A DNA stretch of 64,000 nt, from NCBI GenBank assembly GCA_017545665.1, contig JAFWKQ010000039.1, positions 50,504 through 114,503 of the forward strand, in the 5' to 3' direction. This stretch comes from Atopobiaceae bacterium (GTDB taxonomy: Bacteria > Actinomycetota > Coriobacteriia > Coriobacteriales > Atopobiaceae). Below are positions 1 to 7,395 of this stretch, in pieces. Under the pieces are notes generated by a model that saw nothing but the letters and a program-made list of their open reading frames with translations, did no database searches and had not been told where the DNA came from. The position numbers and the translations under genes were made by a program. How positions within the stretch are numbered: the first letter of the stretch is position 1; each line of letters starts with the position of its first letter.

Positions 1-2
1 AT

Positions 3-365
3 CCCACGGGCGGGCGAGGCCAAGTGCAAGGAACCGTTACGACGCTGGCGCACTATCACAAAAAGCTCGAGAAGAGCGCAGACAATAACTCTGGTGATAC
101 CATGTTGGAGCGCGTGAGCTTTACCGGCACCATTTGGGCAGAGCGTGACGAGGGCATGGGATCCAACCTCACCGTTGAGTGCAAAACCACTGGAAACGCC
201 CAAGGCGACGTTGAGTTTACCTTGGTGTTTGGCACCGACGAAGACCCTTCCGCCGTGCTTGCGCGCGTTACCAGCACGCATTCGTACGACGAGCCCATCC
301 TCATGTTCGTGCCACACCAAACGACCGTCAAGTTTATCGACACCTATACGCTGTCGCGCTCATAG
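3..365 (+). CDS. Unknown protein, 5' end outside window
   Basis: The frame is open from the left edge, so the gene probably begins upstream of the window. A GTG at 24 preceded by GAGG could also be a start and would give 113 aa. The visible 3' part is polar, alternates short hydrophobic strands (for example VEFTLVFG and ILMFVPHQT) and has no membrane segment or motif I can name, which fits an all-beta domain. It ends 36 bp before the next gene, whose own AAGGAG site lies in the gap, so the two are probably co-transcribed. I do not recognise the family. No function is assigned. Confidence 0.5.
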   Translation, partial: PTGGRGQVQGTVTTLAHYHKKLEKSADNNSGDTMLERVSFTGTIWAERDEGMGSNLTVECKTTGNAQGDVEFTLVFGTDEDPSAVLARVTSTHSYDEPILMFVPHQTTVKFIDTYTLSRS

Positions 366-401
366 GTCGCGCGACAGCTCATACAAGATAAGGAGAAGAC
401 C

Positions 402-1157
402 ATGGAACTCATAAAGCCAGAACCACTCGTAATCGGGGGACGCGCGCACTATACGCTTTCTTCCTACGAGCCCGTTACCGTAACGGTACCGGTTCACGAC
501 CTCACGAATGAGGACGTAGAGGAGTCCGTCCGCGCAGCCATTGCCCAGATGGGCGGAGGCCCCGAGCGCCTAAACGACGACGCGTGGATCCGAGACCACT
601 TTGACGGCCTGCATGGCGCCGCGGAGCTGCGCTCCATAATGCGAGAGGAGCTTGAGGCCGCAAACCAGGACGTGACGGAGCGACAGAAGGCCGCTGCCTG
701 CGCCAACGAGCTGGCCAAGCGTTTGGAGCAGCGCGTATCGCGCGAGTCCATTGCGGAGGCGCGACGTGCCATAGAGGAGAACTTCACCATGATGCTGTCG
801 CAGCAGGGCCTTTCGCTGGACCTGTTCCTTGCCCAATCCGGTATGCGTAAGGCAGACGTCGACACGATGTTTGACGAGCAGGCTCGCGAGTCAGCGCGCC
901 AACAGGCGGCCGTGAGCGCCTGGGCCGACAAGAAGGGCGTCACCGTAACGGACGACGAGATTCCGCAAATGCTGGGCCTTCCGCCCGAGGAGACCGAGCA
1001 GTTTATACAGAATGCCACGGCTAGCGGTCAGCTCGAGCAGTTGCGCAAGAGCTTGGCAGACACCAAGGCGCTGCGCATGATTGTGGACGAGTGCTCGTGC
1101 ACCTACGCCCACGACGGGGCAAGCGGCAATGAGCCGCCGCACCTCAAGCTGGTGTAA
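402..1157 (+). CDS. Trigger factor C-domain-like protein lacking N and PPIase domains
   Basis: This 251-aa protein resembles the helical substrate-binding C-terminal domain of trigger factor. Roughly residues 65-235 are amphipathic helices in the order seen in Tig, including the acidic/basic helix around REELEAANQDVTERQK and the stretch YVSR-like RVSRESIAEARR. Normal trigger factor is about 430-480 aa with an N-terminal ribosome-binding domain and a peptidyl-prolyl isomerase domain. Both are absent here; only about 60 residues precede the helices. There is no signal peptide, so it should be cytosolic. Start at the ATG at 402 is supported by AAGGAG 8 bases upstream. It could be a chaperone-like partner of the upstream gene. 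Assignment to the fold is by visual similarity, function is inference. Confidence 0.6.
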   Translation: MELIKPEPLVIGGRAHYTLSSYEPVTVTVPVHDLTNEDVEESVRAAIAQMGGGPERLNDDAWIRDHFDGLHGAAELRSIMREELEAANQDVTERQKAAACANELAKRLEQRVSRESIAEARRAIEENFTMMLSQQGLSLDLFLAQSGMRKADVDTMFDEQARESARQQAAVSAWADKKGVTVTDDEIPQMLGLPPEETEQFIQNATASGQLEQLRKSLADTKALRMIVDECSCTYAHDGASGNEPPHLKLV

Positions 1158-1173
1158 CGTCGCGCCCCCTGCG

Positions 1174-1326
1174 AAAAGCTGACAAGGTGACAGGTCACTT
1201 GTCAGCTTTTCGCGAAAGAAAGCTGACAAGGGGACAGGTCACTTGTCAGCTTTTCGTCATGACAAGGGGACAGGTCACTTGTCAGCTTTTCGTCATGACA
1301 AGGGGACAGGTCACTTGTCAGCTTTT
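1174..1326. repeat. Family A palindromic repeat, four tandem units
   Basis: Four copies of a unit with the form AAAGCTGACAAGGGGACAGG followed by TCACTTGTCAGCTTT, so each unit folds as a hairpin with an A-run before and a T-run after. The first copy has GGTGAC instead of GGGGAC. Units 2-4 are separated by CGTCATGA or similar. They lie just after the stop of the trigger-factor-like gene and before the convergent bL31 gene. The same unit occurs at 3391-3460, 14572-14608 and 62031-62109. Palindromes flanked by A and T runs can act as two-way terminators; that role is inferred. Confidence 0.85.
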
Positions 1327-1337
1327 CGCTAAAGAAG

Positions 1338-1369
1338 GCGCCCCGATGCCGAGCCGGTCATCGGGGCGC
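1338..1369 (-). terminator. Intrinsic terminator of bL31 gene
   Basis: An 11-bp perfect stem GCGCCCCGATG/CATCGGGGCGC with a 10-base loop, followed on the minus strand by CTTCTTT. It sits 28 bases beyond the bL31 stop codon. Confidence 0.7.
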
Positions 1370-1396
1370 TCCCTTTTCCTGCTTTTGTTATACCGA

Positions 1397-1816
1397 TTAC
1401 TCGGCGGGTGCCTCCTCAGCAGGAGCTTCGGCGGCTGCGGCCTCTTCGGCGGCTTTCTTGGCAGCCTCAGCCTCGGCCTTCTTTGCGTACTCAGCGGCAC
1501 GCTTGGCCTTTGCGGCGGCCTTAGCCTCGGCAGCGGCCTTCTTGGCGGCGGCAGCCTCGGCAGCCTTCTTTGCGCGAGCCTCCTTGGCTGCGGCAGCGGC
1601 GGCAAGCTGAGCGGCAGCGGCGCCACCGAACTTGTCGGCAAAGCGCTGTACGCGTCCGCCGGTGTCTACGAGCTTTTGGGTACCAGTGTAGAAGGGGTGG
1701 CACTTGTCGCAGAGGTCGAGCCTCATACTAGGCACCGTGGCACGCGTGGTCCACGCGTTGCCGCAGGAGCAGCGAACCGTGCACTCCATGTAGTCGGGAT
1801 GGATTCCTTGCTTCAT
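1397..1816 (-). CDS. rpmE: 50S ribosomal protein bL31 with Ala/Lys-rich C-terminal tail
   Basis: Residues 1-63 are a bL31 protein of the zinc-binding (C+) type: Cys16, Cys18, Cys36 and Cys39 (CSC and CDKC) and the diagnostic HPFYTG. bL31 sits in the central protuberance of the large subunit and bridges to the small subunit. The ATG at 1816 is preceded by GAGGAG, which decides this start over an upstream in-frame codon that would add 53 unrelated residues. Unusually, residues 64-139 form a long tail of Ala, Lys and Glu ([24 protein letters not shown]), predicted helical, doubling the usual length of about 70 aa. The tail has a period reminiscent of histone H1-like tails. A TATACT about 100 bases upstream is a possible -10 box. 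Confidence 0.95.
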   Translation of the reverse strand: MKQGIHPDYMECTVRCSCGNAWTTRATVPSMRLDLCDKCHPFYTGTQKLVDTGGRVQRFADKFGGAAAAQLAAAAAAKEARAKKAAEAAAAKKAAAEAKAAAKAKRAAEYAKKAEAEAAKKAAEEAAAAEAPAEEAPAE

Positions 1817-2030
1817 ATAGAACTCCTCACGTAGGTCCTGGTTTCCGACCAGAACTGGGTTTATCGTCAAGGCACAGGGCAGGACGCCTGCCACCTCGAC
1901 GGTCAAGCTTTCAAAGTATAGCGCGATTTGCAAGGCGATAATACCCCTCGCAGCAAATTTTCCACACGGGGACAAAAGCTAGAGGTCTGAGGTCTGACAG
2001 GAGCGGATGGGCGTGTGTCACGGGGACACA

Positions 2031-2230
2031 CGCAAAGTCTGTAGCCGCGTTCGCAAAGTCTGTAGCCGCGTTCGCAAAGTCTGTAGCCATGCGCATAAAG
2101 TCTGTAGCCATTTTATGTCCTTGTCGACAAAACCGCAGCTCACGGGTTTGTCTGTTTTGAATGGCATTCGAATACCTACAGACTTTGCGCCAGGGACTAC
2201 AGACTTTGCGCCAGGGACTACAGACTTTGT
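2031..2230. repeat. Family C head-to-head array, copy 1
   Basis: Four forward units of CAAAGTCTGTAGCCGCGTTCG type, spaced 21 bases, are followed by a core and then three reverse units of CTACAGACTTTGCGCCAGGGA type, also spaced 21 bases. The innermost forward and reverse units bound a 90-bp segment (about 2094-2183) that contains GACAAAAC, CAGCTCA and AATACCTACAGACTTT. Copy 2 at 39748-40006 has the same plan, with a core also of 90 bp and the same three blocks but in the opposite orientation. A short hairpin GCGTGTGTC/GACACACGC directly precedes the array. No open frame covers it convincingly. Confidence 0.85.
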
Positions 2231-2334
2231 CCTTGGGTGGTTGCGAAGGCGGCAGCGACGAAAGTAACAACAGGCGCGCAAATCAAACCGTGGGCGGGCA
2301 GTCGCCGCACGCACCCGCCCGTGCCAAGCGAGCG

Positions 2335-3285
2335 TTACACATGTGAGACGATGAGCTCCATAGCACCCTCAAACGCAAGGTCGCCACAGCCGGCAGGTGC
2401 GATGAAGTGCGTGCCCAGAGGCAGATCGTACCTCGCGCCGTCCACCACGACGGCGCCGGAGCCGCGCACCACACTCACGTTGAGGAACGGCCAGTCCTGC
2501 GCATAGGTTACGGGCGCATCGTCCGCCACGCGAATCCGGTCCACCGCGTAGTTGGGTGTGGTTACCAAATGCGTCACGCCATCTACCTCAGCAGCAGTCA
2601 CCCTGCCAGACTCGGGAGCCTTCATGCTGTAGTCCACGACGTCGAGCGACTGCGCAATGTGAAGCTCGCGCAGGCTGCCATCGGGCTGCTTGCGATCGAA
2701 GTCGTACACGCGATAGGTCACGTCCGACGACTGCTGCGTCTCAAGCACGAGCGTGCCGCCCAAGATGGCGTGCACGGTGCCTGGGTCAATCTGGAAAAAG
2801 TCGCCGCGCGCGATGGGCACCTTGTTTAGAAGGTCGTTCCAGCGGCCCTCTTCCACCATCTGCGCAAACTCCTCGCGATTGGCCGCACGCTGGCCCACCA
2901 CAATGTCGCCACCCTCGCGAGCGTCCAGGATATACCAGCACTCCCGCTTGCCCAAAGAGCCGTTCTCGTGCTCGTTGGCATATGCGTCGTCGGGGTGCAC
3001 CTGAATCGACAGGTCGTCCTGCGCGTCTAGAATCTTTATGAGCAAGGGGAACTGGTCGCCCTCCAGATTGCCAAAGAGCTCACGATGCTCGTCCCACAGC
3101 GCCGACAAATACTTGCCATCCCAAGCGCCGCCCACAACCTTGCAGTCGCCGTTGGGATGCGCGCTGATTGCCCAGCACTCCCCCACCGGGCCGTCAGGCA
3201 GCTCGTAGCCGTAGTCCTCTTCCAAACGACGGCCGCCCCACAGCTTGCCATGGAAAACTGGTTGTAAAAAGATAAGCTCGCTCAT
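2335..3285 (-). CDS. manA: Mannose-6-phosphate isomerase, class I
   Basis: 316 aa, normal for the short Firmicutes-type ManA. It interconverts mannose-6-phosphate and fructose-6-phosphate in the cytosol, linking mannose use and activated-mannose synthesis to glycolysis. The cupin metal site is visible: QVHPDD near residue 97, the Glu of KRECWYI and the His of PGTVHAI. KLWGG near the N-terminus and the QQSSDVTYRVYDF segment are typical. The ATG is preceded by GGAGAGAAG. It is a single gene; a weak GGGCGGG/CCCGCCC hairpin at 2292-2320 could end the transcript. Confidence 0.95.
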   Translation of the reverse strand: MSELIFLQPVFHGKLWGGRRLEEDYGYELPDGPVGECWAISAHPNGDCKVVGGAWDGKYLSALWDEHRELFGNLEGDQFPLLIKILDAQDDLSIQVHPDDAYANEHENGSLGKRECWYILDAREGGDIVVGQRAANREEFAQMVEEGRWNDLLNKVPIARGDFFQIDPGTVHAILGGTLVLETQQSSDVTYRVYDFDRKQPDGSLRELHIAQSLDVVDYSMKAPESGRVTAAEVDGVTHLVTTPNYAVDRIRVADDAPVTYAQDWPFLNVSVVRGSGAVVVDGARYDLPLGTHFIAPAGCGDLAFEGAMELIVSHV

Positions 3286-3390
3286 GCTCTTCTCTCCTCA
3301 AAGCTCGCGTTCCTTTTGATGGACTTGTCTTTTATAGCAAAATTGGTACCACAAATGCGCCTTACTCCTCGGCACGTTCGGCCAGCGCAT

Positions 3391-3460
3391 AAAAGCTGAC
3401 AAGGGGACAGGTCACTTGTCAGCTGACATGACAAGGGGACAGGTCACTTGTCAGCTTTTA
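3391..3460. repeat. Family A palindromic repeat, two units
   Basis: Two tandem AAGCTGACAAGGGGACAGGT/CACTTGTCAGCTT palindromes. The right-hand end TTTTA overlaps the TAA stop codon of the MupG-like gene (3458-3460), so the repeat directly abuts the coding region. Confidence 0.85.
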
Positions 3461-4648
3461 TCCGCGCGCGGGGATAAAAACGATGATGTCGCTCTTGTCA
3501 ATAACATCGAACAGCGTGAATTCCTGCGGATCAATGCGACCCACCAAGTTTCGCGTTCCGTCGTTGTTCACTGGCCTCAGCACTACCTGCACCTCGCCCG
3601 CATAATGCTTGTAGTTGTCGTTTACCATAACCACATCGCCCGGTTGGAACTCGCGCAACGGATAACGTCGCGGAGCAATGGCCTCCTCTTGGAAGAACTG
3701 ACGCGGCATGCGTGAGCGCCAAATCCATTCCGACGAGTCTCCCATGTCCACATGGGGAAAGAAGTCAAACAGAATGGCCTTCTCTACGTCAGAGAGGTCG
3801 TACAGCGGTTCCACGCGTACTTTGACTTGCCGCGATAGGTCCAGGTCGCGGCCAGCGTAGGAGGCAAAGCTGTTCACCATAATGCGATGCATATCGCTTA
3901 TGTAATGAGGCTCTGTGGGCGTAAGCGCCTGCCGCACGGCCGCCAGCTCCTCATCGCTTGCGTAGGCGTTGCCAAAGAAGACGTCCGTTGTGCCGGCCGC
4001 CACGAGTATGCGCGCCTGCAAATCCGCCGGATAGTCACGCAGCTGCTCCACCGTGGGAAGTCCGCAGGCAGCATCCCATACGCCATGGGTATTCGGCGCA
4101 TGCGATGCCACGAATGCCCCCACGCGCACGCCCGCCGCACGAAGCCTGGCGTTTACCTGGCAAAACTTGTCCCATCTAAAACCTGAGTAGCGCTGTGGGT
4201 AAAAGTTGTGGCAAGCGAGGATGCGCTCCCTCGGTGCCCCACGCTCCACCAACGCAGCGATGAGCTCTGGTTCCAAGGCCGAAGCGTTGTACTCTATGCT
4301 CATGCCAAAGGGATTCTTGAGCATAAGCAGATTGTCGTCTTCGCCGTAGGCACCATCCATACGCAGAATATCGGCTCCAATGTTAGCAAATACGCTTAGA
4401 TCCGAGGGGGTGGCTCCCAAACGTTGCATGCAGTCGGGGTTAATGTCGAGCGACACCTTCATACCATGCCTATGTGCGGCATCGTTTAGCTGCGCAAAGG
4501 TATTAAGCACTTCCTCGCGCGTGCCTGGCATAGAAAACATGGACGAGAACACCCTTGTTACGCCATGCTTGGCAGCAACAAACAGGTGCTCGCAAATTTG
4601 ATCCATGGGTCGCATTTCGGGATATACAGAAACTCCAAGCGTTGCCAT
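3458..4648 (-). CDS. mupG: MupG/DUF871 family 6-phospho-N-acetylmuramidase-like protein
   Basis: 396 aa, the usual length of the DUF871 family: a TIM-barrel about residues 1-240 and a small cyclophilin-like C-terminal domain (around ILFDFFPHVD to FIPARG). In Staphylococcus aureus MupG cleaves MurNAc-6-phosphate-GlcNAc imported by a PTS; other members accompany lactose/cellobiose PTS genes, as here. Motifs include LGVSVYPE at the N-terminus, SLDINPDC, LRMDGAYGE and CHNFYPQRYSG. The ATG at 4648 has AAGGAGGG upstream; a longer frame exists but lacks a ribosome site. It lies just downstream of the PTS genes but is separated from IIA by a terminator. The exact glycoside is not determined by sequence. 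Confidence 0.8.
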   Translation of the reverse strand: MATLGVSVYPEMRPMDQICEHLFVAAKHGVTRVFSSMFSMPGTREEVLNTFAQLNDAAHRHGMKVSLDINPDCMQRLGATPSDLSVFANIGADILRMDGAYGEDDNLLMLKNPFGMSIEYNASALEPELIAALVERGAPRERILACHNFYPQRYSGFRWDKFCQVNARLRAAGVRVGAFVASHAPNTHGVWDAACGLPTVEQLRDYPADLQARILVAAGTTDVFFGNAYASDEELAAVRQALTPTEPHYISDMHRIMVNSFASYAGRDLDLSRQVKVRVEPLYDLSDVEKAILFDFFPHVDMGDSSEWIWRSRMPRQFFQEEAIAPRRYPLREFQPGDVVMVNDNYKHYAGEVQVVLRPVNNDGTRNLVGRIDPQEFTLFDVIDKSDIIVFIPARG

Positions 4649-4664
4649 GCTTCCCTCCTTAACC

Positions 4665-4692
4665 CAGGCGATGGGGTACTCCCCATCGCCTG
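4665..4692. repeat. Family G hairpin, copy 1
   Basis: A perfect 12-bp stem CAGGCGATGGGG/CCCCATCGCCTG with loop TACT, followed by TGATGTTATTGCC. Almost the same sequence, including the TGATGTTATT flank, is at 26970-26998 behind tRNA-Ser. It lies in the leader of the MupG-like gene. Confidence 0.75.
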
Positions 4693-4721
4693 ATGTTATT
4701 GCCTTGCGTGTCTCATTATAG

Positions 4722-4749
4722 AAAAAAAGGGCACGCCAACGGCGCACCC
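4722..4749 (-). terminator. Intrinsic terminator after PTS IIA gene
   Basis: A 9-bp stem (GGGTGCGCC/GGCGTGCCC with two G-U pairs, loop GTT) followed on the minus strand by seven T. A TATAAT immediately downstream (complement of 4715-4720) could be a -10 box for the MupG-like gene. Confidence 0.7.
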
Positions 4750-4795
4750 TCCAGTAGTTCGTTCGCTCTCAACAGGCAAACGATAAGATCTGACG

Positions 4796-5125
4796 CTAGT
4801 CCAGCTTCTTGTAGAGCTCAATGAACTCCACGGCCATCTGCTTGAAGACTTCGCAGCTCATCATCTGATCCTCAGCGTGGATGAGCAGCAGGCACACCAT
4901 ATCGGCAGAGTTCTTGCCCTCAACGGCAAGCTGAGCCTCCTGCGCAAGAAGCTTTGCGTGAGGATCGTGAGCCTGTGCGAGGAACTCATCGCCGTCCTTG
5001 ATGAGCTGCTCAGCCTCGTCGAACTTGCCCTCCTTGGCAACCTGAATGGCGCCGATGTAGTTAGACTTGGACCCACCAGCGGCGGTAATGATCTGGAACA
5101 GTGTGAGCTCGAGCTCTTCGGTCAT
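4796..5125 (-). CDS. PTS lactose/cellobiose-family EIIA
   Basis: 109 aa, the normal size of a LacF/CelC-type IIA. This trimeric helical protein carries phosphate from HPr to IIB. The phosphorylated His lies in LLLIHAEDQMMS near residue 83, and a conserved metal-ligand Asp near the same helix is present. The N-terminal TLFQIITAAGGSKSNYI block is diagnostic. The ATG is preceded by GAGGAGG. It follows IIC on the minus strand with a 90-base gap that holds a hairpin terminator, so it may be expressed at a different level from IIC and IIB. Confidence 0.95.
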   Translation of the reverse strand: MTEELELTLFQIITAAGGSKSNYIGAIQVAKEGKFDEAEQLIKDGDEFLAQAHDPHAKLLAQEAQLAVEGKNSADMVCLLLIHAEDQMMSCEVFKQMAVEFIELYKKLD

Positions 5126-5168
5126 GCTTTTTCCTCCTCTTTCGAGTTATACCAAACAAACTAATCTA

Positions 5169-5200
5169 CAAAAGTGCCGGCGACACAAGTGTCGCCGGCA
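5169..5200 (-). terminator. Hairpin terminator between PTS IIC and IIA
   Basis: A perfect 12-bp stem TGCCGGCGACAC/GTGTCGCCGGCA with a 2-base centre, followed on the minus strand by CTTTTGT. Its place between two genes of one transport system suggests partial read-through to set IIA levels. Confidence 0.65.
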
Positions 5201-5218
5201 GCCATAGGTCATATGCGC

Positions 5219-7000
5219 TTACGCCGCATCTCCCGCAGCCGCGGAAGGATCCTGACCTTCCTCCATGGCAAGGTAGTCATTGTCGACGGAACGCGCGAAC
5301 GGCAAGTAGATGAAGAACGATGCCGCGAGCGTTATCGCCTGCCAAGCAGCGGCCTGCCAACCAATGCACAGGAGACCCGACAGAATGGGAGGCGTGGTCC
5401 AAGGAACCGTAACACCCATGGTGTAGGGAATGAAGCCAATCTGCGTAAGGATGTAGGCGCCGCCGTTGGACACGATAGGAGCCAACACGAAGGGCAACAG
5501 CAGCTTGGGGTTAAGGACGATCGGCGTACCAAAGAGCACAGGCTCGTTGATGTTGAAGATGCCGCAGCCAAGACCCAGCTTACCAACCTGCTTCATCTGA
5601 GCAGACTTGGCGAAGAACACCATGAAGATTACGAGGCCGATGGTAATGCCAGAGCCGGTGATGGCCTGGAAGCAGTTGCAGAAGGCCTCGGTGAAGATGT
5701 GGCCACCATTCTGGGGCAGCGCGGCGATTGCGTCGGCGCGGCTCATGCCACCGTCGACGAGCCTCTGGAAGATGGCCGCGTTCTCGGCCTGGTTGGCCAG
5801 CTCGATGGGCTGGGCAACGGAGCCAACGACCGTGGCGCCATGGACGCCGAAGAACCAAAGCAGCGGGATGAGCGTCTCGAACAGGAGGACGCCAGGCAGC
5901 GTGTCGCCCACGCCCTGGAGCGGCGCCTGGATGAACTTGTAGATAAGCTCAATCGGGGTAACGCCGCCAAAGCCCATGCAGAGACCGTATACCACAACAC
6001 CACCGGTGAGGATAACGGCTGCAGGAATAAGGCCGGTGAATGCGGCTGCAACGCCATCGGGCACGCCCTCGGGCATCTTGATGCGGATGTCCTTCTTCAT
6101 GAACGCGCTGTAGATGAGGCCGGAAAGCATACCAGCAATCATGGCGCCAATCATACCCTGACCAGCCAGCCACGTCTTGTTGAGGCCGCCCGTGCCACCA
6201 GGAGCATAGACGTTAACCGCGCCCTGGCCACCTGCGACGGCACCAGCATTGGCAGCGGCAGCCAGCTCGTCGGCGTTGATTGCCGAGGCGTCCGTGGTTT
6301 CGATAGTGGACTTTGCCACCGCCGCGGCACCAGACGCAGCGGCCTCTGTGACTGCCGTTTTGATCTCGGCGTTATCGGCTGGATCGGGAAGCATCTCTGC
6401 AGCGGCCTTAACGGCATTAACGATGTGCTCGCTAACCTTATCCGCCCTGTCTTCCTTGTTCTGGATGTCGGCGTACTTGGTAAGAGCCTCGGAGGTGGCT
6501 GCGCCGGCCGCCTCGCCAAGTGTCTCGAACTCGCCGCTCAACACGTATTTGCTGAGCGTTTCTACCGTTGCGGGTCCAGCACCCTGGGCAGCGGTCTCGC
6601 TGTCGAGCGCCGTAATCGTACCGGCAGCGTTAAAGGTGGATCCCACGTAATCGGGGATGAAGATGAGGAACAGGGCAAGGGCGATGATGCCCGCGGACAG
6701 CGGCTCCCAGCCGTCGTTCTTTGCCCAGGTGTAGCCAACGCCAATGGCGGCAACCATTGCGATGATCTGGAACGAGGAGGTGTATCCGTGTGACAGGTAG
6801 GAAACTACTGCGCCGTTGCCCAGGCTTGACACGAAATCGGCGGCTGCCTGAATTGGCAGCTGGAACAACAACAGGTACACAGCACCTACGATGATGAGCG
6901 GCATGGTAAACATCATGCCGTCCTTGATTGCGCGGACGCCACGCGTGTTCACAAATCTCATGAACAGCGGGAGGACTTTAGTCTGAATAAAATCGCCCAC
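5219..7000 (-). CDS. PTS lactose/cellobiose-family EIIC with ~150-aa insertion
   Basis: A membrane permease of the Lac/Chb IIC family. N-terminal MRFVNTRGVRAIKDGMMFTMPLIIVGA and the C-terminal blocks NINEPVLFGTPIVLNP and PFVLAPIVSNG are typical, and about ten hydrophobic segments are seen. Family members are normally 430-450 aa; this one is 593 aa because of an Ala/Thr/Glu-rich stretch at residues about 119-272, ending in a Gly-rich NVYAPGGTGG linker. The insertion lies between the third and fourth hydrophobic segments, a place predicted outside the membrane. The GTG start has AAAGGAG at proper distance. It is the middle gene of IIB-IIC-IIA; substrate probably a beta-linked disaccharide or amino-sugar glycoside. 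Confidence 0.9.
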   Translation of the reverse strand: MGDFIQTKVLPLFMRFVNTRGVRAIKDGMMFTMPLIIVGAVYLLLFQLPIQAAADFVSSLGNGAVVSYLSHGYTSSFQIIAMVAAIGVGYTWAKNDGWEPLSAGIIALALFLIFIPDYVGSTFNAAGTITALDSETAAQGAGPATVETLSKYVLSGEFETLGEAAGAATSEALTKYADIQNKEDRADKVSEHIVNAVKAAAEMLPDPADNAEIKTAVTEAAASGAAAVAKSTIETTDASAINADELAAAANAGAVAGGQGAVNVYAPGGTGGLNKTWLAGQGMIGAMIAGMLSGLIYSAFMKKDIRIKMPEGVPDGVAAAFTGLIPAAVILTGGVVVYGLCMGFGGVTPIELIYKFIQAPLQGVGDTLPGVLLFETLIPLLWFFGVHGATVVGSVAQPIELANQAENAAIFQRLVDGGMSRADAIAALPQNGGHIFTEAFCNCFQAITGSGITIGLVIFMVFFAKSAQMKQVGKLGLGCGIFNINEPVLFGTPIVLNPKLLLPFVLAPIVSNGGAYILTQIGFIPYTMGVTVPWTTPPILSGLLCIGWQAAAWQAITLAASFFIYLPFARSVDNDYLAMEEGQDPSAAAGDAA

Positions 7001-7041
7001 GTCAACTCCTTTCCTTCTTTTCCTTCTACTCTTTCCTTGGC

Positions 7042-7071
7042 AGGCCAGTCGATGGCCAGATCGATTGGCCT
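7042..7071 (-). other. Intercistronic stem-loop between IIB and IIC
   Basis: AGGCCAGTCGAT pairs with ATCGATTGGCCT (one G-U pair) around a 6-base loop. There is no T-run, so it is unlikely to be a terminator; it may stabilise the processed IIB message. Confidence 0.5.
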
Positions 7072-7086
7072 ACCTTGCTTGGCTGA

Positions 7087-7395
7087 TTAAGCGTTGGCGA
7101 GCTTCTTTGCGAAAGCGAGAACGTTCTTGCCGTTTACCATGCCGTAGTCGGCCATGGGGATAACGTCGCAAGGAACGCCCTTGGCAGCGGCGGTAGCCTG
7201 CATTTGAGCCTTCATGTAGCCAACCTGGGGCCCGAGCAGCGCGACGTCGACGCCGTCGAGATGCTGCTCCATCTCGCCCACGGGATATGCGATGATGTCG
7301 ACCTCGGTGCCCTCGGCAGCAGCGGCCTCTTCCATCTTCCTAACCAGAAGGCTGGTGGACATGCCAGCGGCGCAGAACAGACGAATGGTGAGCAT
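7087..7395 (-). CDS. PTS lactose/cellobiose-family EIIB
   Basis: 102 aa, normal for CelA/ChbB-type IIB. The phosphorylated cysteine is Cys8 in LFCAAGMSTSLL, followed by the low-molecular-weight-phosphatase-like fold (LLGPQVGYM, IPMADYGMVNG). The ATG at 7395 has GGAAG upstream; an in-frame extension to 7497 has no ribosome site and contains the non-conserved leader. It is the first gene of the PTS transcript, with a leader of nearly 200 bases reaching back to the putative operator at 7581. Confidence 0.95.
   Translation of the reverse strand: MLTIRLFCAAGMSTSLLVRKMEEAAAAEGTEVDIIAYPVGEMEQHLDGVDVALLGPQVGYMKAQMQATAAAKGVPCDVIPMADYGMVNGKNVLAFAKKLANA

Noticed and set aside
1817..1975. N-terminal extension of bL31 by 53 residues
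   Set aside because: The added residues have no similarity to bL31, and the internal ATG at 1816 has GAGGAG at the right distance.
2031..2230. CRISPR array
   Set aside because: Units are 11 conserved bases with 10-base spacers, arranged head-to-head, and no cas genes are near. CRISPR repeats are longer and all in one direction.
5174..6793. Long open frame (about 540 codons) on the plus strand
   Set aside because: It is exactly antisense to the PTS IIC gene, has skewed composition (His, Asn, Arg rich) and no ribosome site. High GC at third codon positions creates such shadows.
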